A DNA stretch of 64,000 nucleotides, from contig NZ_JAFFPS010000033.1 in the NCBI RefSeq assembly GCF_016919165.1, positions 1-64,000 on the forward strand, given 5' to 3'. This DNA is from Leptospira chreensis. GTDB lineage: Bacteria; Spirochaetota; Leptospiria; Leptospirales; Leptospiraceae. Made by a program: the position numbers and the translations under genes. Positions within the stretch are counted from its first letter, which is position 1, and every line of letters begins with the position of its first letter. Under the pieces are notes generated by a model that ran no database searches, was not told the DNA's origin, and was given only the letters and a program-made list of their open reading frames with translations. Shown in pieces: positions 8,784-17,597 of this stretch.

Positions 8784-8910
8784 AGGATATGGAGGGCTTG
8801 GTCACCTGCCATCGTTAGATGGCGGGGACGGGAGCGTTAGCGCACCCCGGAGTAGCCTGGCCCGTGCAGGTTCCATTTCCACAACTCCAAATAATCGGGA
8901 GCGCCCACCA
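8784..8910. repeat. Structured interspersed repeat, copy 1
   Basis: It shares blocks with copy 2 at 21615-21731: GGAT.TGGAGGGCTTGGTC, CGGGAGCG..NGCGCACCCCG, AG.CC.GGCCC and GGGA.CGCCC. Between the first two blocks each copy has a different hairpin: here GCCATC (8808-8813) with GATGGC (8818-8823). It lies between the convergent recombinase and antiporter genes. Confidence 0.65.
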
Positions 8911-8933
8911 GACAGTTTTAGCCTCATTCTTAT

Positions 8934-10637
8934 TTACGCGATTTTCCCCATGCGTTTCAATACATGATCCGCCATGCCACCGGCGAGCTGTTGTTCGCTG
9001 AGAAAGATTTTTCCAATCTGTTCTTCTGTCCACAACTTGGCTTCGTCTTCATTGTGGGTGCGAATTACCGTTTCGATTTTTGGATTCAATTTACGTGCAA
9101 TTTCAACCATTTGGCGAACGTGGAATGTATTGGAGGTTGCTGCCACTAACAGACTTGCATGCGCAATATGGGCTTGCACTAGAACATTTGGGTCGGAGGC
9201 ATCGCCGCATACGGCTGGTATTTCTCGTGCACGCAATTTTTCCACAATCTCGCGGTTGGCTTCCGCAACAACATAAGGGATGTTATGTTCATCTAAAATA
9301 TTGGCAATACGTTTTCCTACGCGACCATAACCGACTAACACCACTTGGCCGGATAAAAAAACATTGTCGGTAGACATTGGTAACATGGATAGCGGATCAT
9401 CTGGCATTTCCAACTTACGTGCAAATGATGAATGTTTGCGAATCCATTTTTGAAACGGTTCCAGCGCCGTAAACAAAGTGGAATTAAAGGCGATGGAAAC
9501 AAGAGCTCCTGCTACGATTAGGTTTCTACCTTCAATATCCAGAAGACCCAGGCTCACACCGAGGCCTGCTAGAATGAAAGAGAATTCACCAATTTGGGCA
9601 AGGCTGGCACCTACCGTCAAAGCAGTGTTTAATGGATAACGAAAGAGAAGGACTAGTGCAATTGCCACGAGTGTTTTTCCAAACATAATGATAGCAATGA
9701 TGGTAATTACCTTTAACGGTTGTTCGACTAAAATATGTGGATCAAAAATCATACCAACGGAAACAAAAAACAATACAGCAAAGGCATCCCGGAGTGGCAA
9801 TGATTCCTCTGCGGCGCGATGACTGAATTCAGATTCCCGTAACATCATACCTGCAAAAAAAGCACCTAAAGCAAAAGATACGTCGAATAATAGAGCAGAA
9901 CCATAGGCAACGCCCACTGCAGTGGCAATAACACACAAGCTGAATAGTTCCCGCGAACCAGTACCAGTAACCCACCAAAGCACTTTGGGCAACAAACGTT
10001 TCCCTACAACTAACATAACAATTACAAATGTGATGACTTTGGCGAGAGTGATGAAAAGCGTAATCATGATACTCGGATCGGTTGCGGTATGGATATCATC
10101 CACCTTACTTCCCATAATGCCAGCTAACGGTGGTAAAAGTACAAGAACAAGTACCATTACTAAATCTTCGACTACTAACCAGCCAATAGCGATGCGACCA
10201 TTGATGCTGTCGATGACTCCTCGTGCTTCCAGTGCTTTGAGAAGCACTACCGTGCTAGCAACGGATAGGGCCAGGCCAAATACACAAGCTTCACCCCAAC
10301 TTCCTCCCCAAAAAAGGATGGCAGCGGCACCTAGTAAGGTGGCCACCAATATTTGTACGATAGCACCAGGGATAGCGATGCGTTTTACAGACAGTAAGTC
10401 TTCGATTGAGAAGTGAAGTCCTACACCAAACATAAGTAACATGACACCTATTTCAGCGAGTTGTGCCGTGAGTTCCGCATCGGCAACAAAGCCCGGGACA
10501 TGGGGTCCAACGATGATGCCGGAAATTAAATATCCCACTAGCGGTGGCATTCGTAGGCGGATGGCGATAAATCCCAAAATCATTGCTAGGCCAAAACCAA
10601 CGGCAACGGTAGAGATCAGATTAACTTCGTGGGGCAT
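8934..10637 (-). CDS. ybaL: CPA2 monovalent cation:proton antiporter with TrkA-N domain (YbaL type)
   Basis: 567 residues, close in length and sequence pattern to gammaproteobacterial YbaL/KefB-like proteins. About 12-13 membrane segments come first, with PPLVGYLISGIIVGPHVPGF, LLMFGVGLHFS, ASTVVLLKALE and GWLVVEDLVMVLVLVLLPP being strongly conserved family stretches. A cytosolic Rossmann domain follows from ~415: VVLVGYGRVGKRIA is the NAD-binding loop and GDASDPNVL the second motif. It probably exchanges K+ or Na+ for H+ at the inner membrane. Sampled blocks (9181-9240, 10201-10260) have 31 of 60 G/C, clearly above the neighbouring recombinase, which suggests transfer. No SD is visible before its ATG. 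Confidence 0.93.
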   Translation of the reverse strand: MPHEVNLISTVAVGFGLAMILGFIAIRLRMPPLVGYLISGIIVGPHVPGFVADAELTAQLAEIGVMLLMFGVGLHFSIEDLLSVKRIAIPGAIVQILVATLLGAAAILFWGGSWGEACVFGLALSVASTVVLLKALEARGVIDSINGRIAIGWLVVEDLVMVLVLVLLPPLAGIMGSKVDDIHTATDPSIMITLFITLAKVITFVIVMLVVGKRLLPKVLWWVTGTGSRELFSLCVIATAVGVAYGSALLFDVSFALGAFFAGMMLRESEFSHRAAEESLPLRDAFAVLFFVSVGMIFDPHILVEQPLKVITIIAIIMFGKTLVAIALVLLFRYPLNTALTVGASLAQIGEFSFILAGLGVSLGLLDIEGRNLIVAGALVSIAFNSTLFTALEPFQKWIRKHSSFARKLEMPDDPLSMLPMSTDNVFLSGQVVLVGYGRVGKRIANILDEHNIPYVVAEANREIVEKLRAREIPAVCGDASDPNVLVQAHIAHASLLVAATSNTFHVRQMVEIARKLNPKIETVIRTHNEDEAKLWTEEQIGKIFLSEQQLAGGMADHVLKRMGKIA

Positions 10638-10749
10638 ATAAAATTAGAATGATAATAGTCTTCTTGTTACAATCTTTTTTTGTCGCTTAGGATAACTTCT
10701 TTATGTAGTCAGAGCGGTTTCAATCGACCCCTTAGTCAAGACCAGCAAA

Positions 10750-10767
10750 CATTGATATATATCAATG
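10750..10767. promoter_or_regulatory. Candidate FNR/Crp-family operator
   Basis: CATTGATATATATCAATG is a perfect 18-bp palindrome containing TTGAT-N4-ATCAA, the exact consensus bound by FNR. It lies ~105 bp upstream of the cytochrome c peroxidase start and ~113 bp upstream of the divergent antiporter start. TATAAA at 10781 and TATGAT at 10805 are possible -10 elements. The regulator itself is not in the window. Confidence 0.6.
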
Positions 10768-10872
10768 AGCCAATAGTAGGTATAAAATTTTGATGGCGAA
10801 TTCGTATGATTTCTTTTTTTAGTCATTGATTAAAATGATTTCTATCTTGATTCCTTTTGTTTCCTTTGTCTT

Positions 10873-12111
10873 GTGAAGTATCGGTTTTACTTGGGATTCT
10901 TTGCCTCTATCATTTTATTTTGTTATTGTTCTAAAGTAGAATCTAAGATCATTCCAGAAACATCTGCGTTTGAAGTCGTTGAACCACCTTCCGACTTCCA
11001 TCTTTCCTCTTTTTGTCCTTCGGGATGGAAAAAAGAAAATCAGTTTTGTGTGATTAATTATAAATATGTAAATTCAGTAGAAAAAAATGGTGGCCTTGGC
11101 CAATCTCTCCCCGGAGTTCAACTTGACCCTCTTGTGATTGATTTAGGCAGATATTTGTTTTTTGACCCGATTCTCTCTGCCGATAAACAACTGTCATGTG
11201 CACATTGCCACCATCCCGGCTATAGTTTATCTGATGGAAGAAGTCAAAGTATGGGAAAGGATGGAATTGGGTATGGGCCAAACCGAAAAAATGGTGTTAT
11301 ACTAAAAAGATCGGCCCCAAGTTTATGGAACGTTGTTTATATGAAAAATTTATTTTGGGAGGGGCGGACTTCAAATTTAGAAGATCAAGCAGAGGGCCCG
11401 CTGTATTCTCCTGAGGAAATGGGAAGTTCAAAAGAAATCATTGAATCTCGATTAAATCAAATTCCTTTGTACCAAAAAATGTTTCGTCAGGCTTATGGTA
11501 AAAAAGGAAACAAAATATCAGCCCCTTTAGTCATTGATGCCATTTCTTCTTTTGAAAGGTCCCTTGTTTCTTTTAGCAGTCGATTCGATAAGTGGTCAAC
11601 GGGTGATAAAGACGCCTTAAGTTCCGAAGAATTGTTAGGTTATAATGTGTTTCGTTCGTTTGTCGCACGATGTGCTGAATGCCATCCTCCACCAATGTTT
11701 ACAAACAATGTTTTTGCTACTATTGGTATTCTTGATCCGAAGGAAAGAGATTATGGAAGAGAAACCATTACGGGGCAAGAATTACTCAGAGGATCTTTCC
11801 GCGTTCCTAGTTTAAGAAATATTGCGAAGACTTCTCCTTATATGCATTCCGGGAGTTTGAAAACCCTAGAAGAAGTAGTCAATTTTTATAATGAAGGTGG
11901 AGGAAGGGGGAATGGAGCTCCGAATGATCTAAGAATCCATTGGCATGTAAGAAAAATGGGTCTTAGTTCAAATGAAATCAGCTCTCTTGTTTCCTTTCTA
12001 CGAACATTGAATGATGAAACAAACATGCCAAAGTTTCCTAAGTCAGTCCCATCCGGTTTACCTGTCGCCCTAGAATTTGAATCCTACAATCATCGGAGCT
12101 CTAAACAATAA
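10873..12111 (+). CDS. Di-haem cytochrome c peroxidase / MauG-family lipoprotein
   Basis: 412 residues. MKYRFYLGFFASIILFCYC gives a lipobox-like signal, so the enzyme is probably lipid-anchored in the periplasm. Two c-type haem motifs are present, CAHCH at 109-113 and CAECH at 267-271, separated as in bacterial cytochrome c peroxidases and MauG. Also visible are GRYLFFDPILSADKQLSC, APSLWNV, FWEGR, RGSFRVPSLRNIA and YMHSGSLKTLEEVV, all signature stretches of the family. It either reduces hydrogen peroxide using electrons from cytochromes or oxidises a protein partner. The GTG start has no SD; no other start exists after the in-frame TAA at 10831. First gene of a three-gene operon behind a putative FNR site. 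Confidence 0.92.
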   Translation: MKYRFYLGFFASIILFCYCSKVESKIIPETSAFEVVEPPSDFHLSSFCPSGWKKENQFCVINYKYVNSVEKNGGLGQSLPGVQLDPLVIDLGRYLFFDPILSADKQLSCAHCHHPGYSLSDGRSQSMGKDGIGYGPNRKNGVILKRSAPSLWNVVYMKNLFWEGRTSNLEDQAEGPLYSPEEMGSSKEIIESRLNQIPLYQKMFRQAYGKKGNKISAPLVIDAISSFERSLVSFSSRFDKWSTGDKDALSSEELLGYNVFRSFVARCAECHPPPMFTNNVFATIGILDPKERDYGRETITGQELLRGSFRVPSLRNIAKTSPYMHSGSLKTLEEVVNFYNEGGGRGNGAPNDLRIHWHVRKMGLSSNEISSLVSFLRTLNDETNMPKFPKSVPSGLPVALEFESYNHRSSKQ

Positions 12112-13631
12112 TGAGTTTTATAAAGTTATTTCCATCCATTCCCTTAAGCCGAATCAGAGAGAATTTTAATCACCTATGGTTTGTTATCATTTTAGTCTTT
12201 GTTTTTACTTCAAAAATTGATTCACGAACGATTGAGGTTCATGAAGGGGAGTCCATTCAAAAGGCAATCGATTCCCTAGAAAAGGGAGATACTGTAAAAG
12301 TTTTTCCCGGCGTTTACCATGAATTCCTATTTGTAGATAAAACTCATTTCACTTTGTCCGGTGTGATCGTGGATGGTAAATGGCCTACTTTGGATGGAGA
12401 AGGTAGATTAAACGATGGAGTGATTGGGTCGGGTGCTAATTTCCTTATCGAAAATTTTCATGTTAAAAATTATAAAGCAAATGGTGTGATGACCCAAGGT
12501 GCAGGTAACATCATCATGCGTAAACTCATCGTAGAAAACACAGGTATCTACGGAATTTATCCAACTATGGGTATCAATGTATTGATTGAAGATACTGTCA
12601 GCTTAGGAATTGCTGATGCTGCAATTTATATAGGGATGTGTCACAATGTGGATGTTAGACGAAACGAAGTCTATGGGAGTGTGATTGGCATTGAAATAGA
12701 AAATTCCACGAATGTTCTAATCGAAGGGAATACTGTTTATGATAATTCGGCTGGAATTGTCGCCTTTGCTTTACCGGGTCTCCCATTGAAAAAAGTGGAA
12801 AATGTAATCATTCGGAAAAATTTCATATTTGATAACAACCATAGAAATTTTGCAGAACCGGGAGCCCTGGTTGCCGGTGTTCCTCCGGGGATTGGAATTG
12901 GAGTGATGGCTGGAGATGAAGTCACCATTGAAGATAATATCATACGTAGAAATAGTTTTGCGGGGATTGGTATTGGGGATAACAATTTACTTCCCAATTC
13001 GAAGTCGCCCGATCCAGACGTAGAACCGAATCCAGATCGCAATAAAATTTTAGAGAATGTTTTTATCGATAACGGAGTTCGCAAGTGGAATGATCTTATG
13101 TCTTGGCTTTTTTATGTGATCAGAATTATTTTTTCAGGAAATCCTATCCCAGAGTCACCTAATGGTGGGAAGGTGGGTATATTTCCTGATGGATATGATG
13201 TGGTGGCTTCCGGGAAAGGAAAAGACAATTGTTTGATTGCACCAGACTCAGTCACAAAAATTGGTACAAGCGGTTACGGGTTATGTAATCCAAAAGAGAC
13301 AACGGAAAAAATCAAAACGATGATTGGGGATCCAAAACAAGGGGAAGCCAAATCAGATGCGAGGGAGCTTGGGAAACAAGTTTTTGGGGCCGTATGTTCC
13401 GGTTGCCACTCGATGACCATCCGAACTGTTGGCCCACCCATCAAGGAAATACAAGAAAAATATAAAAAAGATATTTATGGAGTCGTTTCCTTCGCCTCTA
13501 TGCCAAAGAAGGTGAGAGAGGGGTTTATTGAAATGCCATCACAAAAATATTTGGGTAATGAAAAGTTAACAGCCGTTTCAAACTATATTTTGAATTTGAA
13601 AGATGAAGGGTCCAAAGGGGTGACAAAATAA
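12111..13631 (+). CDS. Parallel beta-helix protein fused to cytochrome c
   Basis: 506 residues. An N-terminal hydrophobic segment (LWFVIILVFVFTS) should export or anchor it. Residues ~40-330 form a right-handed parallel beta-helix of the NosD/pectate-lyase type, shown by repeated N-x-x-I-x-x-N patterns (VLIEGNTVYDNSAGI, VIIRKNFIFDNN, VTIEDNIIRRNSFAGIGIG). A C-terminal class I cytochrome c follows, with CSGCH at 429-433 and a probable Met ligand in EMPSQKYL. Its start overlaps the peroxidase stop by one base (TAATG), so the two are translationally coupled. I infer it is the electron donor or substrate of that enzyme. The combination is unusual; the carbohydrate or metal specificity of the helix cannot be read. 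Confidence 0.88.
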   Translation: MSFIKLFPSIPLSRIRENFNHLWFVIILVFVFTSKIDSRTIEVHEGESIQKAIDSLEKGDTVKVFPGVYHEFLFVDKTHFTLSGVIVDGKWPTLDGEGRLNDGVIGSGANFLIENFHVKNYKANGVMTQGAGNIIMRKLIVENTGIYGIYPTMGINVLIEDTVSLGIADAAIYIGMCHNVDVRRNEVYGSVIGIEIENSTNVLIEGNTVYDNSAGIVAFALPGLPLKKVENVIIRKNFIFDNNHRNFAEPGALVAGVPPGIGIGVMAGDEVTIEDNIIRRNSFAGIGIGDNNLLPNSKSPDPDVEPNPDRNKILENVFIDNGVRKWNDLMSWLFYVIRIIFSGNPIPESPNGGKVGIFPDGYDVVASGKGKDNCLIAPDSVTKIGTSGYGLCNPKETTEKIKTMIGDPKQGEAKSDARELGKQVFGAVCSGCHSMTIRTVGPPIKEIQEKYKKDIYGVVSFASMPKKVREGFIEMPSQKYLGNEKLTAVSNYILNLKDEGSKGVTK

Positions 13632-13632
13632 T

Positions 13633-14913
13633 ATGAATGCAGAAAGAATCCTTCCTCAGATGAATCCATTTCGCGGCGGATTGATTTCTATGATCCGATT
13701 ACTTGCTCCTTCTCTATTGACAATTTTATTGATCGTTGTTGTTCGCTTCACTTCTAGTGATGTATCGTGGAAACGAAATATTTTAGCGGTTTCGTTTCTT
13801 TGTTATTACTTCGCAGTGTCTGTTTTGGGGACGCTACGTGTGGCTTCTGCCGTGGAAGATGTCCTTGGAGAAGAAAATGTAGTAGAGGATCATACCTCTC
13901 GCATGAGACGAGCGAGGCATTCGATTCGGGTTTTCTTTTCCCTTTGGTTTGTCGGTGGCGTCGCCATTCTTGCGGGATTATATGTAGGTATGAGTAAAAA
14001 TCGTTGGGATATGCCCATTCCACTTCCTTCATTACAAATTCTAAGTTCAGTGGTTTGGGCCATTCTTTCTTCGCTTCTGTTACAGCTTATGAGTTTTCAC
14101 AGAGGACTTCTACTTACAAAAGGTGGTTCAGCAAAAGGTTATATTACTCAAAGTATTTCTATCTATGGATTTCTGATCGCTCTTTTTCCTGTTTATTTTG
14201 TTTTATATGCAGGAAACGGTAAAATCGTAAATATCCCTTACCTGATCGCATTCACGTTCCCTACAAATATTATATTAATATATTTGATGATTCGAAAATA
14301 CCAATCTGTATCTGAAATTCTAGGTGAAAATTCTGGTTTGTTCTTTCATGCAGATACAAAATTTGCAGCAAAGAGAGCCTTCGGTGTGTTTTTAGTCTTA
14401 TTTCTTTTGATTGGTTTGTTCTTTTTGGATTATACTCGAAGAAAAAAATTACTTTGGATTTATGCTGCGAGAGAAAACCATATCCATCTCTTTCATGTAA
14501 TCCAACTCACAGGAGTCGGTGTGAATGAAATTGATGAACATAAATACACTCCTCTTTTTTGGGCAGTGCAAGGTGGCTCGGTTGAATTTATAAAATCCAT
14601 CGTTAAGGATGGTGCCAATTTAGAAGCCATCAATGAATTTGGTCAAACTCCTTTGATCGTAGCCGTTTTACTAAATCATGAATCGATTGTGAGAGAACTA
14701 GTTTCTCTTGGGTCTGATGCCAACCGTCCTGATACGATAGAAGGACAAACCCCTCTCATTTTGGCTGCAAGGGATGGACGTTTGGAAATTGTAAAATTCC
14801 TTTTAGAAAAAAAAGCAAATCCTTTGTTTACAAATAAAAAAGGACAAACCGCGCTAAGTTTGGCTTTGGAAAATGGGCATCAAAGGATTGCAGATTTACT
14901 AAAAAACCGATAA
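13633..14913 (+). CDS. Polytopic membrane protein with C-terminal ankyrin repeats
   Basis: 426 residues. About seven membrane segments occupy ~20-270 (e.g. LLTILLIVVVRF, LIALFPVYFVLYAG, FGVFLVLFLLIGLFFLDY). Three to four ankyrin repeats follow from ~290 (YTPLFWAVQGGSVEFIKSIV, GQTPLIVAVLLNHESIVREL, GQTPLILAARDGRLEIVKFL, GQTALSLALENGHQRIADLL). The repeats should face the cytoplasm and bind a protein. It starts one base after the previous stop, completing the operon with the peroxidase and the beta-helix cytochrome. Small ankyrin proteins accompany catalases in some bacteria, but a seven-span version in a haem-enzyme operon is not one I recognise. Confidence 0.88.
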   Translation: MNAERILPQMNPFRGGLISMIRLLAPSLLTILLIVVVRFTSSDVSWKRNILAVSFLCYYFAVSVLGTLRVASAVEDVLGEENVVEDHTSRMRRARHSIRVFFSLWFVGGVAILAGLYVGMSKNRWDMPIPLPSLQILSSVVWAILSSLLLQLMSFHRGLLLTKGGSAKGYITQSISIYGFLIALFPVYFVLYAGNGKIVNIPYLIAFTFPTNIILIYLMIRKYQSVSEILGENSGLFFHADTKFAAKRAFGVFLVLFLLIGLFFLDYTRRKKLLWIYAARENHIHLFHVIQLTGVGVNEIDEHKYTPLFWAVQGGSVEFIKSIVKDGANLEAINEFGQTPLIVAVLLNHESIVRELVSLGSDANRPDTIEGQTPLILAARDGRLEIVKFLLEKKANPLFTNKKGQTALSLALENGHQRIADLLKNR

Positions 14914-14916
14914 GCC

Positions 14917-15717
14917 TCACATTGTTGCAATTTCATTGAGAATACCCGATAACTCTTCGGGTTTACTAAAGAAAGGAGAGTGGCTGGAATCAATTTGAAA
15001 AACCCGATCACAGGGTGAATCTTTTTGCATTTTTCTTTGGATGTAAAGTGTCACCGCTCTGTCTTGTAAACATTCAATGTAAATTTTCGGAATGCTGCCG
15101 TATCTTTCCTTAGTTAACTTCAATTTTTCAAAACCACCTAAGTTAGGTTCTGGTGTGAGTAACACATTCGCTAACTCTGTGATTTCAGGAGGACAGTCAT
15201 GATACAAAGCTTCACGAAAGATATGAGGACTCAATTGATGTGTTCTAAATTTTTTTGGTAAAAATAGATCGATCAAAAATTTTTTATAACCAGTGTAGTT
15301 TTTAATTAGTAACGTCGCTAGTTTTATCGAAACTTTGGGAATTGTGTTTTGAATGACTAACGAGTTTCGATCCAAAAGTGCATAGTCTATCATTGACTTT
15401 CCGTTTGGAACTAAATAGGATGCTAAGTATATTAGTTTTTCTATTTTTTCTGGACATTTCTCTGCTACTCGTGAAATGACGATCCCATTACGACTGTGAG
15501 CCAGTAAGATCACTTTGCCTTCTATCTCTTTCATTGCCTGTATCGTTTTGTTTACATAGTCATCAAGTGATACTGAATGTATTTTATTTCTGTCAATTCC
15601 ATGTGCTGGCATATCAATGCTTATGGCTCGGTGTCCTTTGTTTTGAAGGAATGGAACCACCTTGTGCCAATTCCAAGCTCCGTGGTAGGAACCATGTAAT
15701 AGAATAAAAGTTTTCAT
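14917..15717 (-). CDS. Alpha/beta hydrolase (methylesterase/EstC-like)
   Basis: 266 residues, a single alpha/beta-hydrolase fold of the plant methylesterase/hydroxynitrile-lyase-like branch. Visible: oxyanion region FILLHGSYHGAWNW near the start, DMPAHGID, nucleophile Ser ~73 in LLAHSRNGIV (Ala-His-Ser-x-x-Gly in place of G-x-S-x-G), and catalytic His ~247 in SSHSPFFSKPEEL. No signal peptide, so cytoplasmic. Probably hydrolyses a small ester; substrate unknown. It converges with the ankyrin gene (3-base gap) and is followed upstream by the divergent partner-switch operon. GGAGATGAG lies just before the ATG and gives an SD. Confidence 0.88.
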   Translation of the reverse strand: MKTFILLHGSYHGAWNWHKVVPFLQNKGHRAISIDMPAHGIDRNKIHSVSLDDYVNKTIQAMKEIEGKVILLAHSRNGIVISRVAEKCPEKIEKLIYLASYLVPNGKSMIDYALLDRNSLVIQNTIPKVSIKLATLLIKNYTGYKKFLIDLFLPKKFRTHQLSPHIFREALYHDCPPEITELANVLLTPEPNLGGFEKLKLTKERYGSIPKIYIECLQDRAVTLYIQRKMQKDSPCDRVFQIDSSHSPFFSKPEELSGILNEIATM

Positions 15718-15755
15718 CTCATCTCCTTCAATCGATTGATAAAAGTTTAGAACGA

Positions 15756-16817
15756 ATGCTGAGATTCGAAAACCCGATTCTTGCTATTTCTAAATATTTT
15801 CGGCTCGTTCCACCTAGAGATTTGGCTTTACTCTTTTTTCGGGATATCCGCAAATTGAAATTGTCTCATGTATCTTTAAAAATGACCAATAAACGAACCT
15901 TTATTTCTCCCGACCTAGCACAAGAAATTGTAAAAAACATCCGATTACTTGCTCTTTCCGGCAAAAAGAATTTCACAACTTATCTTTATGATCCTCTGGT
16001 TTTTTCTGGCTTTGAACGAGACAAAGCCCACTTGGGGTCTTCGACTGCTAAGTTAATGGATAAAATCCACCAAGACATCGAAGATCCGGCATACAAACAT
16101 ACGATCGCTCACCAATGCAAACGATTGATTTCTCAGAGTTTGGCTGAAAGTTTGTCTGCCTTAGGTGATTCGTGTATTTTTTTCTTGGATCGGATGCAGG
16201 AAAATATAGAACTTGCCGCTTCTGTGGAAGCAACTGACTTTATTTATGCGATCGAAAGATCTCTAAAAGAGTTTGCGAAAATTACAAATGAATCCAATGA
16301 AAAAAAGTTTGAAGAGACAATCGCCAACCTAACTGCAGAAGATTTACAAACAGCTTTTAATCCCATTCGTTTGGACAAAACTCGGAAAAAAGTCTATGTT
16401 GAAACGGAGTTACATACGTTATACCAACAAGTTTTAACAGCAACGAAATCAAATAATTTAGCAAAATGTAAAAAATTATTAACTCGTTATATCATAACTT
16501 ATAATGAATTCGAAAGTTATAATAAACCAGAAGTGGAAACATTACTTACTGCACTTGATAAAAGAGAAGCCGGATTTAGGCAAAACCTTTGGGATTCTCT
16601 TGCGATCGATATATACTATTCGGTCACTAGGGGGATTATGGAAGGGAATACAAAAAAAGCAATCCAAGGAATTCGAAAGTTTGCTTATATTTTCGAAGGC
16701 GATCCAAATGTAAAATTTAGTTATGAAATTGATGCACTTGAACGAAAGTTATATGGAATCATTCAAACGAAAGGTTTGATGCGAGAATTAATGAAAGATT
16801 TAAGAAAGGGGACGTAA
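15756..16817 (+). CDS. Conserved-looking hypothetical protein heading a partner-switch operon
   Basis: 353 residues, soluble, mostly helical by composition, no signal peptide, no membrane segment and no domain I recognise. Stretches such as FFRDIRKLKLSHVSLKM at the start and ETELHTLYQQVLTATKSNN, NLAKCKKLLTRYIITYNEF in the middle look like stacked helices. Its stop overlaps the start of the STAS gene (TAATG), so it is coupled to the anti-sigma-antagonist/kinase/phosphatase set. I infer that it is the regulated partner or a scaffold of that system, since no sigma factor or anti-sigma target lies nearby. Confidence 0.8.
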   Translation: MLRFENPILAISKYFRLVPPRDLALLFFRDIRKLKLSHVSLKMTNKRTFISPDLAQEIVKNIRLLALSGKKNFTTYLYDPLVFSGFERDKAHLGSSTAKLMDKIHQDIEDPAYKHTIAHQCKRLISQSLAESLSALGDSCIFFLDRMQENIELAASVEATDFIYAIERSLKEFAKITNESNEKKFEETIANLTAEDLQTAFNPIRLDKTRKKVYVETELHTLYQQVLTATKSNNLAKCKKLLTRYIITYNEFESYNKPEVETLLTALDKREAGFRQNLWDSLAIDIYYSVTRGIMEGNTKKAIQGIRKFAYIFEGDPNVKFSYEIDALERKLYGIIQTKGLMRELMKDLRKGT

Positions 16818-17158
16818 TGGCAAATATAGACTTTAAAGAGAAAAATCAAGGTGACAAATTTGTCATCGAAGTATCGGGCGAAATTGATGCCAAAACGGCT
16901 CCAGAATTAAAAGTTAAATTAGAACTTTCGATCGAAAAAGGTGCAACAAAGATCGTGTTAGATTTTAGTGATCTCACTTATATTTCTTCTGCAGGAATTG
17001 GTGTATTAAATTCCATACAAAAATACTTAAAAGATAAATCTGGGGAAATTGCTCTTGTGAGTTTATCGAAAGAAGTGAAGGATACAATGGATTTGATGTA
17101 TTTTACTAAAAAAGTTAAGGTATTTGCCAATTTGGATGGAGCCTTGACCGGTTTTTAG
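16817..17158 (+). CDS. STAS-domain anti-sigma factor antagonist (SpoIIAA/RsbV type)
   Basis: 113 residues, exactly one STAS domain. The phosphorylatable serine is Ser57 or Ser58 in LTYISSAGIGVLNSI, matching the (D/I)SSxGxG loop of SpoIIAA and RsbV. FVIEVSGEIDAKTAPEL is the typical first strand-helix. In the family, the unphosphorylated form binds an anti-sigma or other kinase; the kinase encoded next (17169) would phosphorylate it and the SpoIIE-type phosphatase (17594) would reset it. Overlaps the preceding stop by one base. Confidence 0.93.
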   Translation: MANIDFKEKNQGDKFVIEVSGEIDAKTAPELKVKLELSIEKGATKIVLDFSDLTYISSAGIGVLNSIQKYLKDKSGEIALVSLSKEVKDTMDLMYFTKKVKVFANLDGALTGF

Positions 17159-17168
17159 GACTATCAGT

Positions 17169-17597
17169 TTGGAACCAAACAAAGAACAGATTGTTGAAAT
17201 TCCAAATCATTTAGATAGTTTATCTTTAGTTCGGCAAGCGGTCAGGTCTTTTTTAGCCGGTGATCTTCCTTCTGATGTGACCGGTAAACTTGTGTTCTGT
17301 GTCGATGAAGTAGTCACGAACATCATTGAACATGGATTTCCAGAGGGAATACAATCTCCGATCTATGTGAAAATGAGAAAAACCCCCAAGCAGTTACAAT
17401 TTATTATCACCGACGCTGGAATTCCCTTTGACCCGACCAAAAAAAAATCGGAAACCTGGAAACATTTATACGAATCTGGGTTAGATGGTGGATTTGGAAT
17501 TCGTTCTGTAAAAAAAATTATGACAATAGAATACAGGCGATTAGTGGCGGAATCGTTAAATGAATTAACATTAAGTTATAATAGGATTGAACCTTGA
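17169..17597 (+). CDS. RsbW/SpoIIAB-like serine kinase (anti-sigma factor type)
   Basis: 142 residues, one GHKL ATPase domain without a dimerisation helix. N box VDEVVTNIIEHGF, G1 DAGIPFDP, G2 GGFGIRSVKKI are all present, so ATP binding is expected. The family phosphorylates STAS antagonists on serine and sequesters a partner when not so engaged. The start is TTG (17169), selected because AGGA overlaps the STAS stop 8 nt upstream and no ATG is available. Its stop overlaps the next start by four bases (TTGA), showing tight coupling to the phosphatase. Confidence 0.92.
   Translation: MEPNKEQIVEIPNHLDSLSLVRQAVRSFLAGDLPSDVTGKLVFCVDEVVTNIIEHGFPEGIQSPIYVKMRKTPKQLQFIITDAGIPFDPTKKKSETWKHLYESGLDGGFGIRSVKKIMTIEYRRLVAESLNELTLSYNRIEP

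Noticed and set aside
8784..8910. Possible integron attC site next to a recombinase
   Set aside because: One GTTRRRY-like heptamer occurs but no matching RYYYAAC partner in the right position, the second copy lacks both, and the recombinase has no IntI-specific insertion. Kept only as a structured repeat.
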